DNA of 64,000 nt from Streptomyces sp. MST-110588 (GTDB lineage Bacteria > Actinomycetota > Actinomycetes > Streptomycetales > Streptomycetaceae), in assembly GCF_022695595.1 (NCBI RefSeq), contig NZ_CP074380.1, forward strand, positions 1-64,000, written 5' to 3'. Positions 39,098 through 48,156 of the stretch are shown here, one piece after another. Both the position numbers and the translations under genes were made by a program. The notes beneath the pieces were generated by a model. It did no database searches. It saw only the letters and a program-made list of their open reading frames with translations, and was not told the DNA's origin. Each line of letters begins with the position of its first letter. Position 1 is the stretch's first letter.

Positions 39098-39450
39098 GCC
39101 GCCCGGCCGGTGATCTCCGGGTCGATATCGACCGTCGTGACCTCGCCGCCCTCGCCGACCAGCTCCGCCAGATATGCCGCGCTCAGGCCCCCGGAGCCGA
39201 TCTCCAGCACCCGCATCCCTGGCCTGATCTGGGCCTGCTCCAGCATGAACGCCTGGGTCTGCGGCGCGCTCACCGAACTCGCGGCCACCCCTCGCTTGTT
39301 CCGCTTGATGACCAGGGCGTTGCAGGGGCGGTAAGCGTCCTCCAGGCTGGCCCCGGGAGTGAACCGGTGCCGCTCGACCTTACGCATCACCGCCTCGACG
39401 TTCTTCGAGACGATCTCGCCACGCTCGACGAGCTGGTGCGGTTCTTTCTG
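39098..39450 (-). pseudogene. FxLD-type / protein-isoaspartate methyltransferase fragment
   Basis: The fragment reads VERGEIVSKNVEAVMRKVER, then RHRFTPGASLEDAYRPCNAL and QIRPGMRVLEIGSGGLSAAY, followed by VTTVDIDPEITGRA. This is the N-terminal half of a SAM methyltransferase related to the PCMT-like enzymes of FxLD-system lanthipeptide loci. It carries the SAM-binding VLEIGSGG. No start codon context and no C-terminal half are present, so it is a relic of a lost RiPP locus or of an isolated methyltransferase. Confidence 0.68.
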
Positions 39451-39536
39451 AGTGAGGGACGGGGAAGCGAGACGAATACCTGTTTCAGCAGCAGGCCGGG
39501 CACGCGTTACCGTGCGGCAAGATCAGAGGAGGGACT

Positions 39537-39875
39537 GTGGCACTGGTCAGTAAGGGCTCGCGCCGCATTGTCGTGGACGGGGAGACCTACCGGTGGCGGC
39601 TGCGCCGCAGGCCCACTTACAGCCAGGGACTGTGCTGGACGCCCTGCACCTACGCCGTCGAACACGCCGATCGCCCGGGAACGTCACTGGTGATCACCAC
39701 CGACCAGCCGCACTCCAGCAACTGGATCGGCAGAACCGGCACCCCGATTCTTCCCTCCGACGTAACGGATCACATTCGCACCGCGCTCGCGCGAGGCTGG
39801 GCCCCGGATCGCCCGGGTTCTCCCTTCGAGCTGGACCTCTCCCACGGGTTCGTCTCCGGGTACGGCTCTCTCTGA
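39537..39875 (+). CDS. Conserved hypothetical protein (112 aa)
   Basis: Intact small protein (VALVSKGSRRIVVDGETYRW, later ILPSDVTDHIRTALARGWAP, ending FELDLSHGFVSGYGSL). A strong ribosome site (GAGGAGGGA) precedes the GTG start by 4 nt. It is mostly beta-strand in pattern with no signal peptide or catalytic motif. Similar stand-alone proteins are widespread in Streptomyces. Function not known to me. Confidence 0.7.
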   Translation: MALVSKGSRRIVVDGETYRWRLRRRPTYSQGLCWTPCTYAVEHADRPGTSLVITTDQPHSSNWIGRTGTPILPSDVTDHIRTALARGWAPDRPGSPFELDLSHGFVSGYGSL

Positions 39876-39887
39876 AGGCAGTGACTG

Positions 39888-40185
39888 TCAGGTCGTGAGA
39901 GCGTATCGGTGCTGGCCGGCTGGATAGAGACGCTGATGCTCGGCGGCGCGGTAGTGCTCCCAGCAGGCGTCACGGTCCTCATTGGCGGCGACGGTACGGA
40001 GTTCCAAAACCGCCTCGGCACCGTCAAGGCCCCAGCGAGCTCCGCCGATGTCGAGGCGGTCGGCGACGAGGTGGCGTGCGGCTCCTTCGAGGATCCCGGT
40101 GGCGATGGGCCAGCCGGCCTGGAGGGCTCGGTCGTAGTGGAGGAACCCGCGAAGAGACTCATGGTGTAGCGGATTTTCTCTCAGG
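39888..40185 (-). pseudogene. ISKra4-family transposase C-terminal fragment
   Basis: HYDRALQAGWPIATGILEGA followed by RHLVADRLDIGGARWGLDGA and EAVLELRTVAANEDRDACWE matches the conserved C-terminal block of ISKra4 transposases, including the catalytic Glu (ILEGA) and the conserved RWGLDGAEA segment. The N-terminal two thirds are absent, and upstream sequence is out of frame. Confidence 0.78.
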
Positions 40186-40452
40186 AGCGGTGCAGACTCA
40201 CGGAAGTGATGGCCGCCGGCACTGGGTGGTCGCCCTCGGCCCCTGGCGCTGAGAGCGGCATCATGGTTGCGGTGAAGTGGCGGTTGCTCCGTTTCGGGGG
40301 GTCGCCTCGCCAGGTTCTGCGTCAATGCGGCAAAATGCGCGGCGTTCATTCGCCCATGTCCCCAGCCTCTGAGCGGATTCGGCCACGGCACTGTCGGCTC
40401 GGCGGTAGCGTGGCATCTCAGCCCAAAGGCGATTGTCCGGAAACTTCGTCAG

Positions 40453-41151
40453 CTACCTGGTCTGTGTGGCCAGCGGCGCCCACTTCAGGGTGAAGACGGA
40501 CCCGGTCCGAAAAGCGAGCGGATCGACCTCCAGGCGCCCTTCGACCGCCTCGGGCCCGGTGCGCGCCACCACGAGGGTCGGTTTGCAGACGTCCGTCATC
40601 ACCATCGCCGGGTGATCTACGTCGAGCCATTTGAACAACGGCCGGGTCAGGTCGGGCACTGGGTCGACGACAGTCGTGAACAGCGTGGGGATCTCGACTC
40701 GGATGTCGCGGACCGTCCACATCAGCCGGTCTCCCCACGACTCGCTTGCCGGGTCCTCGACGGGATCGCCTGGGGCGTCGTCCCACTGCGGCTCAGGGGT
40801 GTCCTGACTCAGCCGTTCGAAGCGCTCGATGACGATGAGGCGTGGTTTTCGGCCCGCGATGAGTCTTTGGGCGCTGAGGTTGATATGCGCTGCGGTCGGC
40901 GTGGGAGTCATGTCGATGAAAAGTGACGCAGGCCGGGTGGCAGGCGGGTAACCGGTGAAGAGAACCACGGGGGTGCCAGCTCGCGCGGCATGGACCGCGA
41001 TGTCCCGGCCGACCTTGGCTTCCCGGCTACCGCGCTGTGCGACGATGCCGGCCTTGTGGCGGAAGCTGAGATCGGCGAGTGGCGTCAGACCGGGCCACGG
41101 GGTGGGCACCGTCTCTGCTGCCTCGCGTACGTCATCGACGGTTTCGGTCAT
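40453..41151 (-). CDS. DnaB-like P-loop-fold protein lacking a standard Walker A
   Basis: 232-aa protein (MTETVDDVREAAETVPTPWP). The layout LADLSFRHKAGIVAQRGSRE, then DIAVHAARAGTPVVLFTGY and RKPRLIVIERFERLS resembles the C-terminal ATPase of DnaB/RadA-type proteins (glycine-rich loop, helix, strand, then a Walker B-like LIVIERF). However, the GxxGxGKT sequence is replaced by AQRGSREAKVG. It may bind nucleotides poorly or act as a structural paralogue. It follows the zinc-ribbon gene in the same direction after 115 nt, probably in one transcript. Confidence 0.55.
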   Translation of the reverse strand: MTETVDDVREAAETVPTPWPGLTPLADLSFRHKAGIVAQRGSREAKVGRDIAVHAARAGTPVVLFTGYPPATRPASLFIDMTPTPTAAHINLSAQRLIAGRKPRLIVIERFERLSQDTPEPQWDDAPGDPVEDPASESWGDRLMWTVRDIRVEIPTLFTTVVDPVPDLTRPLFKWLDVDHPAMVMTDVCKPTLVVARTGPEAVEGRLEVDPLAFRTGSVFTLKWAPLATQTR

Positions 41152-41266
41152 CACGTCTCCGGTTCTGGAGCTGCGTCCTTGCGAATGTACCGTGCAGCGA
41201 ACGTTTTTCGAGGCTGGTCCGTTGTGCCATCTCCGCGTCGTCCCGGGGCAGTGGCCCTGGGCCCGT

Positions 41267-42289
41267 TCACCGTGTGGCGCAGGCGGGGCAGGCGGCCTGT
41301 TCGGGGTTGTGGCGGCGGCGTCGGCAGATGCACCAGGGCCAGTCGAGGCATTCGGGGCACTGGGTGTGCGGGGGTGTGACGGGCCGGCCGCAGGTTCCTC
41401 CGCGGCCGGTGCACTCCGGGATCGGGGGCCGGTAGCTGATGGCGTCGGCGAGCGAGCGCGCCGACGCCGGCTGGCCTTCGGCTTCGTCGTCTTCCTCGGC
41501 CTCGTCGCGCCGGGGGGCGAGCAGCCGTCCGCCGCGGCAGACGGTGCACGGTTCGTCGTCGCGGTCGGGTCGCTCCGGTGGGGCCGGGAGCCAGCCGTCT
41601 TCACAGTGGCCGTGGCAGGCGGTGGGGGCCAGCAGCCACACCGCGACGTCGTCGGGTCCGTAGCCGTCGCGGTGCCCGTCGGCCTTGCGCTTAAGGGGGC
41701 GGCTTGACCAGCTCTTCCACCAGCGGCGCTCGATGCGGGCGGCGAGCCGGGCCGGGGTGTGCCGCCGCAGTTCGTCGTGGACGAGGTCGACGACGGCGGG
41801 CGGGACGCCGCCGCCGCAGGCCAGGACGAGCTTGTCGGGCAGCGCGGCCAGCACCGCACGCAAGGGGTCCTTCGCGCTCGGCGCGGTCTGGCACGCGTCG
41901 CACTGGTCCCGGTCCCAGGAGCGCGGGAAGTAGATGCGCGCCCACTTGCGGCGGCGGTCCTTGCGCTTTTCGGGCTCGACGCGCGTGATGCCGGCCGCGT
42001 ACTCGGGGCGCTCGGGCAACGGCCCGGAGCAGGTGCGGCAGCGGTCCCGGCAGGTGCGGCAGCGCTCGCCGTTGGAGGTCAGAGCCTGGCAGGAGGGGCA
42101 CTCGCGTCGGCATACGGAGCACAGGTGGTCGTCGGGGTGGGGCTGAGCCAGCCAGCGGTGCTCGCCCTGGCAGCGCACGCAGCGCCGGGTGTCGGTCTCT
42201 TCCCGATGGGTGGGCAGGACGGGCCGGCCCGGGCACTGGTCGCAGCGGATGACGGCCCGGTCAGCGGACGGGCGCAAAAACGTGCTCAT
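41267..42289 (-). CDS. Cys-rich multi-zinc-ribbon protein
   Basis: Intact 340-aa protein with at least eight CxxC-type pairs: CDQCPG, CVRCQG, CSVCRRECPSC, CRTCRDRCRTC, CDACQ, CTVCRG, CPECLDWPWC and CPACATR. The clusters sit in the N-terminal third and at the C-terminus, around a middle helical domain (LRAVLAALPDKLVLACGGGV). It probably binds several zinc ions and nucleic acid. Proteins like this occur on Streptomyces mobile and plasmid DNA. The exact role is unknown. It is co-directional with the DnaB-like gene. Confidence 0.7.
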   Translation of the reverse strand: MSTFLRPSADRAVIRCDQCPGRPVLPTHREETDTRRCVRCQGEHRWLAQPHPDDHLCSVCRRECPSCQALTSNGERCRTCRDRCRTCSGPLPERPEYAAGITRVEPEKRKDRRRKWARIYFPRSWDRDQCDACQTAPSAKDPLRAVLAALPDKLVLACGGGVPPAVVDLVHDELRRHTPARLAARIERRWWKSWSSRPLKRKADGHRDGYGPDDVAVWLLAPTACHGHCEDGWLPAPPERPDRDDEPCTVCRGGRLLAPRRDEAEEDDEAEGQPASARSLADAISYRPPIPECTGRGGTCGRPVTPPHTQCPECLDWPWCICRRRRHNPEQAACPACATR

Positions 42290-42920
42290 GCGATGCTCCC
42301 GGCGTCGGGGTGGGCGAGTTGATCAGCGTAGCGGTGGTTTCCCGGCGCAGCGTGCCGCCGTGCCCGCTGGCGGCGTGGCTACCCGCGGGCTGTACCGGCC
42401 GCGGTGATGACCCGTACCGGAATCGATGCCGTCCGCGCTGCGTCCACGACACGTGTGAGGCGCGCCGGGTCCGGCATTGCGAGCTGTCCACTCTGCGACG
42501 ACGCGGTCGGCCCGGCTGCGCGCGGTGTGCCCGAAGCACAGCGCCGACCGAGGGTGCCGGGCTGCGACCTGGAACGGAAGGTGCGGCGGGACGTACTTCT
42601 CGGGATCTCCGTGGTCGTGGGCATTCGCCGCTGTGGCGGCGAGGGAGGCGAGGGTGTCCTGCACGTACCGGGTGTCGTGGATCCAGACAGGGTCTCCCGG
42701 CAGCACACAGGGGGAGTCCGCTCGTTGCTTCGTCACCTGCTCACTGCCCGCTCACCCTGCCCGTACGGACCACCGGTGAACTACGGGTCGCCGGAATGCG
42801 TGCCGCAGACCCGGCCGCGCAGCAGCTCCTCAACCCAGTCCTACAGCCAGGTTCCCAGCGCCCACCGCCAGCACGGGCGGCCCTCGCCAGGGGCATCTGC
42901 TCGATGCGTAACCGAGCGGA
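42290..42920. other. Intergenic; weak reading frame only
   Basis: A minus-strand frame at 42323-42736 begins MTKQRADSPCVLPGDPVWIH and has some protein-like composition (TRYVQDTLASLAATAANAHD), but no recognised domain and no clear ribosome site. I do not call it as a gene. Confidence 0.35.
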
Positions 42921-42947
42921 GGGCCGGCTTCCGGGTGGAGCCGGCCC
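42921..42947 (-). terminator. Hairpin terminator of the alkylsulfatase gene
   Basis: GGGCCGGC pairs with GCCGGCCC, extended by TCC/GGA with one bulged T. It lies 9 nt beyond the sulfatase stop. Confidence 0.65.
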
Positions 42948-42956
42948 GGTGTGCGT

Positions 42957-45116
42957 TCAGATGTGCTTGCGTGGGGTGACGATGGGGAACTTCGGGTCGG
43001 GCAGGGTCAGGGTGCCGAAGACGGCGTCCGTCGCCGCCTGGGCCTTGGCGCCCTCCAGGGTGATCTTCTTGTCCTGCACCGCGTTGTTGAAGTTGTCCTT
43101 GAAGCCGGGGGACTCGGCCAGTTCGTCGAGCGCCTGGCGGCTCAGCCTGATGGTCGCCGCCGGAGCCTGGACGAAGCGGTCACCGCCTTCGACGAAGACC
43201 AGCACACCGTTGCGGAGCGTCGTGGTGCACTTCTGGCCGGTCTCGACGCCGTTCTCGTCGGTGAAGACCCAGTTGAGTGCGATCGGCTCGCGGTACTGCT
43301 CGGCGGCCGTCGGCCCGTCCACGCTCCGGGCGAGCGCGGAGAAGTACTGTTCCAAAGTGGTGCTGCGGATCAGGTCAGCGGACGTCTGAGAGGTGATCAG
43401 CGGCTGCGGGCCGCCCAGGACCTCCTGCGCGCCGGTGAGGTAGGCATTGCGCCAGGTGCCGTTCTCGCTGCCGTAGCCGAGCTGGGTGAAGACCTTGGAC
43501 TGGAGTTCCCTGGCCCGCGTGACCTGCGGCTCGGCGAGCGGGCTGCCTGTCTCGGCGGCGGATGCGAAGATCACGTGGTTGAGGAGTTCGGCCGCCCAGC
43601 GGAACCCGTCCGGGGTGTCGCGGTCATAGGCGCGCTGGGCCGCATCGACGACGGCTTCCGCGCCGCCCATCGCCTCCACGTAGGCCGCGCCCGCCTGGAC
43701 CGGCGGCAGCTCCCACAGGTGGGCCGGGTTGCCGTCGTACCAGCCCATGTAACGCTGGTAGACCGCCTTGAAGTTGTGGCTCACCGAGCCGTAGTAACCC
43801 CGGTCGTACCAGTGATCGGCCAGGCTCGGCGGGAGGGTCTGGAGCTGTTCGGAGATCTCGGGGCCGGTGTAACCGGCGTTGATCATCCGCAGCGCCTGGT
43901 CGTTGAGATAGCCGTACATGTCGCGCTGCTTGTTGAGGAACTCAAGGATCCGCTCATTGCCCGGCCCCTCCTCCCCTCCCTCGTCCCGTACTTCGTTCCA
44001 CATCGGCCAGTGGTGGGAGGCGAACAGGACGTCGGTCTCCTTGCCGAAGCTCTGGATCGCCTCGGTGAGGTACTTCGACCAGGCGTGCGCGTCCCGCACC
44101 TGCGCGCCACGCAGGCTGAGGATGTTGTGCATGGTGTGCGTGGCGTTCTCCGCGATGCACAGCGTCCTGGCGTCCGGGAAGTAGATGTTCATCTCCGCCG
44201 GCGCCTCGGTGCCCGGTGTGAGCTGGAAGACCAGTGGGAACCCGAACCCGTCGAACACGTACAGCCCCGGCCGCCACGGGATCACGTACGAGGGCTGCCA
44301 GTTCCCCTTCGCAACCGGCTGGTGGGCCGGCCCGCCGATGTAGACGGTCGGCGGGACGAGAGTCACCTCGCCCGTGGAGATCGTCAGGCCCAGCCCCGAA
44401 CCGACCTGCCCTGCGGGGCCCTTGTCCATCTGTGCCGCATACATGTACTGCGCGCGCCGTGCCATGGCCGGTCCGGCGTAGATGTTCTCGCTGACCGCGT
44501 GCTCCAGGAACCCGTCGGGCGCGACGACGGGCACGCCCGGCTCCAGGGGGTCCCCCTGTTCGCTGAAGATGCCGCGGGCGCCGCCGAAGTGGTCGACGTG
44601 GCAGTGGGTGTAGATCAGCCCCTTGACCGGCCGCAGTTCCTTGGTGAGTTCCGTCTTGTCGCGGAACAGCTTCAAGGCGGCCTGCGCGGTCTCGTAGGAG
44701 GCCAGCGGGTCGATGATGTACAGGCCCGAGTCGTGCTCGATGATCGTCATGTTGGACAGGTCGTAGCCGCGCACCTGGTAGATGCGGTACTGGGAACAGG
44801 AGGTGACCTGGAACAGCCCGGCGACGGCGGTCAGCTCGCCCTGCCGGTGCAGGCTGCCGTTGACCGACGGCATCTCCATACGTGTTTCCGGGTTGAGGAA
44901 GTCGTAGGCGGTGAAGTCCCAGACCACCTTCTCCGGGTCCTTGCGGGACATGATGACGGGGACGTCGGGCGGGGCGATCTGGAACCTGATGGCGTCGGCG
45001 AAGTCCCTGCCGTCCTTCTCATCGGCCGCGTTGGCAGCTTCGGCGGCCTTGCGGTTCCCCGCGGCGACCGCGACCGAAGGTTCGACGGGTTGGAGGTACG
45101 TGGAGCTCTCAGGCAT
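42957..45116 (-). CDS. Linear primary-alkylsulfatase (SdsA1-like, metallo-beta-lactamase fold)
   Basis: Intact 719-aa enzyme that would hydrolyse alkyl sulfates such as SDS to alcohol and sulfate. The metal-binding motif is IYTHCHVDHFGGARG, with further ligands in IAENATHTMHN and FASHHWPMW. The central dimerisation helices (GYTGPEISEQLQTLPPSLAD) and a C-terminal SCP2-like domain (TLRNGVLVFVEGGDRFVQAP) complete the family layout and length. I start at MPESSTYLQPV with GGGGAGG 10 nt upstream. No signal peptide is visible, unlike secreted SdsA1. It is a single-gene unit. Confidence 0.9.
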   Translation of the reverse strand: MPESSTYLQPVEPSVAVAAGNRKAAEAANAADEKDGRDFADAIRFQIAPPDVPVIMSRKDPEKVVWDFTAYDFLNPETRMEMPSVNGSLHRQGELTAVAGLFQVTSCSQYRIYQVRGYDLSNMTIIEHDSGLYIIDPLASYETAQAALKLFRDKTELTKELRPVKGLIYTHCHVDHFGGARGIFSEQGDPLEPGVPVVAPDGFLEHAVSENIYAGPAMARRAQYMYAAQMDKGPAGQVGSGLGLTISTGEVTLVPPTVYIGGPAHQPVAKGNWQPSYVIPWRPGLYVFDGFGFPLVFQLTPGTEAPAEMNIYFPDARTLCIAENATHTMHNILSLRGAQVRDAHAWSKYLTEAIQSFGKETDVLFASHHWPMWNEVRDEGGEEGPGNERILEFLNKQRDMYGYLNDQALRMINAGYTGPEISEQLQTLPPSLADHWYDRGYYGSVSHNFKAVYQRYMGWYDGNPAHLWELPPVQAGAAYVEAMGGAEAVVDAAQRAYDRDTPDGFRWAAELLNHVIFASAAETGSPLAEPQVTRARELQSKVFTQLGYGSENGTWRNAYLTGAQEVLGGPQPLITSQTSADLIRSTTLEQYFSALARSVDGPTAAEQYREPIALNWVFTDENGVETGQKCTTTLRNGVLVFVEGGDRFVQAPAATIRLSRQALDELAESPGFKDNFNNAVQDKKITLEGAKAQAATDAVFGTLTLPDPKFPIVTPRKHI

Positions 45117-45224
45117 GGTGCAACATCCTCCCCATGAGGGCGCGACAGCGTTCGACGGCGGGCGGCACGCTATGTGCGCACGCAATCACAGGCAAGGGTG
45201 TGATCGAGCCGTTGGCCGGGGACG

Positions 45225-45360
45225 CCCGCGGCGGACAGCCGTCGTGCAGAGGAAGCAAGCAGCTCAAACACGCTTTCTTCCGCTCCGCGTTCGCTGCCCT
45301 GGCCGCCTCGGTCTCCCGGGCCTACCACGGAAAGAAGACTGCCCGGGCGAGGCGCCGGAC
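45225..45360 (+). pseudogene. IS110-family transposase C-terminal fragment
   Basis: SKQLKHAFFRSAFAALAASV followed by SRAYHGKK matches the conserved C-terminal block of IS110 transposases (usually NRRLK-x-FLSAF...SRAYYDRK). Only about 45 residues survive, directly upstream of the lasso cluster. Confidence 0.55.
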
Positions 45361-45680
45361 TGCGCGCCACCGGCCTGACCGTACGGATCACCGCTCTCTG
45401 CCCTCACCGAACGGCGGCGTGGCATTGGATCGGTGTTCTCAAACCCGTCTGGGTCACCACTGTGGAGCGCGTGACATCACACCGCGCCGCCGCGACAGAA
45501 ACACACGCCCCCGGCGTACTACACGTCGCCGGGGACGAATCATTGTGATGATGCTCTGAGCACTCTTACGGTTACCGCGCGGCATCAACCGCTCGCGGGA
45601 GCGAAGACGCAAATGCTTTCGCATGTCGTCGATCCGGTCCCGTGATCCGCGTTGTCCCCCCAGGGAAAAGGAGTGCGACC

Positions 45681-45788
45681 ATGACGTACGAGCGCCCCAC
45701 CCTCACCAAGGTCGGCGGCTTCCGCAAGGTGACGGGCGTCAAGAACACCGGTCCCAAGGACGTTCTCGGCGGCAAGCAGCTCCTGTGA
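45681..45788 (+). CDS. Lasso peptide precursor (35 aa)
   Basis: The leader YERPTLTKVGGFRKVTG fits the actinobacterial lasso leader pattern YxxPxLxxxGxFxxxTx. With Thr18 at position -2, cleavage after Gly19 releases the 16-residue core VKNTGPKDVLGGKQLL. Asp8 of that core is placed to close an 8-residue macrolactam with the Val1 amine. The 8-residue tail is VLGGKQLL. AAGGAG lies 7 nt before the ATG. It heads the set of cyclase, RRE, protease and exporter genes. The gene is far too short for most automatic callers. Val1 is unusual (Gly is most common), though Leu1 is known in citrulassins. Cleavage one residue earlier would give a Gly1-Asp9 ring. Confidence 0.88.
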   Translation: MTYERPTLTKVGGFRKVTGVKNTGPKDVLGGKQLL

Positions 45789-45794
45789 CGCGAC

Positions 45795-45825
45795 CGGTGC
45801 GGAGCCGTTGAGCGGTTCCGCACCG
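45795..45825 (+). terminator. Hairpin between lasso precursor and cyclase (attenuator-like)
   Basis: CGGTGCGGAGCCG pairs with CGGTTCCGCACCG (13-bp stem, one G-U pair, loop TTGAG), 6 nt after the precursor stop. It may stop part of the transcripts or protect the precursor mRNA, giving more precursor than enzyme. Confidence 0.6.
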
Positions 45826-45930
45826 TACCCCGGGCCGGGCCGGCCCCGCGCCGGCCCGGTCTGCGGTGGGCCGAGCCGTCCGCCGGCGCCCCGCCCGCTC
45901 CCGACGTCGCAGCGACCGGAGGCCGTAGCC

Positions 45931-47849
45931 GTGGAAGAGTCCCTGTCCTTGTCGGCCCTGCCCGGCTGGTTCGTCGTCCTGCCCGACACCGACGCGGTCG
46001 CCACGGTCGCGGCGAAGGCGCTTTCCCACGCGTCGCACAGCCTGCCCCACGCGTCCGGCAGGCCCTGGCTGGTGGGCCGGTGGACAGCGGAGTCGGCCGT
46101 CGTGGGAGTGCACGGCACGACCCGCGTCGCCGTGATCGGGGAGCATGGCGTCACCCTCCGGGAAGCCCGGCGCGCCGCCGCGGCGGCAGCCACCACCGGG
46201 TCGCTTGCGGCGCTGGACCGGTACAGCACCACGTGGGCGGGCAGCTTCCATCTCGTGGCGAGTTCAGGTGGACGGGTCCGGGTGCAGGGCGGAGTCGTCG
46301 ACCTGCGGCGGGTGTTCTACGCCGAGGCCACGCCTGCCGCGTCCCACCGGGTCAGCGCCGCGTCCGCCCGGATGAGGGCCGCGTCCGCCCGGGTGAGCGT
46401 CGCGTCCGACCGGGCCGACGTGCTGGCCGAGCTGGTCGGTGCGGGGCTGGACGAACGCCGGCTCGCCCTGGAGCTGCTCACCTTGGGCGTACCGCACCCG
46501 CTGTCGGGATCACCGCAGTGGCGGGGCGTCCACGCCCTGCGCGGCGGCCACTTCCTGGGTCTGGAGGCCGACGGGCAAGCACGGCCGAGCCGGTGGTGGT
46601 CACCGCCCGACCCCGATGTCCCGCTGGCGGAGGGGGCCGGGCGCCTGCGCGAGGTGCTGACCGCCGCCGTCGATGTGCGTACGCGAGGGCGCGACCTGGT
46701 GACGACGGACCTGGGCGGTCTGGACTCCACGGCCGTGTGCTGCGCCGCGGCACGCGGGGAGGCGGAGGTCGTCGCGTACACCGCCGCCCTCCATGACGAA
46801 CTCGGCGACGATGTGCACTGGGCGCGGCAGACCGTCCAGGCCCTGGGATCGGTCGAGCACCACGTCGTACCCGCCCAGGACACGGCCCTGACGTTTGACG
46901 GTATCGATACGCTCCAGGACATCCTGGATACGCCCAGCATGCTCACGGTCGACCGGAACCGCCGTATGCACCTCCTTAAGCGGGCAGCGGCCCGGGGGTC
47001 CGGACTGCATCTGACCGGGCTGGGAGGCGACGAACTCCTGGCCGGAACGCCTGCCCGGCTGCACGCCCTGATAGCCGCTCACCCCTTGCGCGCTCTGCGG
47101 GACGTGCGCGGGTACGCGGCCAAGTACCAGTGGCCCCGGCACAAGGTGCTGGGCCAGCTCCTGGACCGCCGCTCCTACAGGTCCTGGCTCGCCCGCGTCG
47201 CCCGTGACCTGACCGGGCCGGCAGCCGCCGCGGACGAGCCGCTGCTCGACTGGTCCGTACCGCCCCGGATGCCGCCCTGGGCCACCTCCGAGGCCGTCGC
47301 TGCGGCGCGCGAGCTGCTGCTCACCTGCCTGCCGGACGCCGAGCCGCGGGGCAGGGGCCATGGCGAACACCGCGAACTGGCCGCCATGGACGGCATCTCC
47401 CAGTGGACCCGGCACATCGGGCAGATGGCTGCTCCTCTGGGGGTCACCGTGGCGGCCCCGTACTACGACGATCGCGTCATCGAAGCGTGTCTCGCGGTGC
47501 GGACACCGGACCGGATCACCCCCTGGCGGTACAAACCGCTGATCGTCGAGGCCACGCGGGGCATCGTGCCCGAAGCCGTCCGCACGCGCGGCACCAAGGC
47601 CAACGCCACCTTCGAGGAGGAGACCGGCTGCGGCGTCACCGCGGCCGGCTGCTGGCGCTGTGCGAGGAATCCCGGCTGGGCCGGCTCGGCCTGATCGACG
47701 TGGACGCCCTGCGGGAGTGGTGCCGCCGCCCGCTGTCCGCGGAGACGGAGAGCCACCTGCTGCACGCGACCGTGGCCTGTGAGGTGTGGCTGCGCTCCCG
47801 CGAGATGACACCGGCACCCGCCCGGCCCCTGACCGAACAGGAGAGGTGA
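45931..47849 (+). pseudogene. Lasso cyclase (asparagine synthetase-like), frameshifted near the 3' end
   Basis: The enzyme adenylates the core Asp side chain and closes the lasso ring. The GTG start has GGAGG 8 nt upstream. The N-terminal glutaminase-like domain lacks a catalytic Cys. The PP-loop is DLGGLDSTAVCCAA (residues 261-267 LGGLDST) and LTGLGGDELLAGTPARL follows. The frame ends at 47694, but homology continues in the -1 frame as RLLALCEESRLGRLGLIDVD and ACEVWLRSREM to a TGA at 47847, just before the RRE gene. The break lies near GAGGAGGAGACC (47615-47625) and fits a small indel. The full product would be about 640 aa, the usual length. Confidence 0.87.
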
Positions 47850-47854
47850 CGGCG

Positions 47855-48112
47855 ATGTACGCGCTGAAACCCGGTGTGCTGCTGACCGAGACCGAGTACG
47901 GCATGGCGCTGCTCGACCAGAAGAGCGCCGAGTACTGGACCCTCAACCCCACGGCAGCGGTCGTCCTGCAGACCCTGCTGGACGGCCGCGGCATCGACCA
48001 GGCCGTGGAGGCACTGACCCGGGACTACGAGGGCGTCGAGACCGACCTGGCCACCCAAGACGTCATCCGCATCATCGACGACCTGCGCTCCGCGGGCCTG
48101 CTCGCACCGTAG
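47855..48112 (+). CDS. PqqD-like RiPP recognition element (lasso B1)
   Basis: 85-aa protein (MYALKPGVLLTETEYGMALL) with the PqqD winged-helix layout (AEYWTLNPTAAVVLQTLLDG, then IIDDLRSAGLLAP). It binds the precursor leader at its YxxP motif and delivers it to the B2 protease. The start lies 5 nt after the cyclase stop with GGAGAGG upstream, so the genes are coupled. Confidence 0.92.
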   Translation: MYALKPGVLLTETEYGMALLDQKSAEYWTLNPTAAVVLQTLLDGRGIDQAVEALTRDYEGVETDLATQDVIRIIDDLRSAGLLAP

Positions 48113-48156
48113 CCGCCGTACCGGGCACGCGCCCCGGCCCCGGGAAGAGGTACGCG

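Noticed and set aside
42323..42736. A 137-codon minus-strand gene
   Set aside because: Composition is partly protein-like, but there is no domain, no ribosome site and no operon context.
42951..45137. A 728-codon plus-strand frame across the alkylsulfatase gene
   Set aside because: It is antisense to an intact, motif-rich enzyme, and its composition is that of a shadow frame.
45735..45740. Lasso core starting at Gly19 (Gly1-Asp9 ring) as the main prediction
   Set aside because: The leader normally has Thr at position -2, which places the core start at Val20. The Gly start is kept only as an alternative.
47600..47640. Programmed ribosomal frameshift in the lasso cyclase
   Set aside because: No slippery heptamer or downstream pseudoknot is evident, and the same break type occurs in many other genes here, so an indel is more likely.
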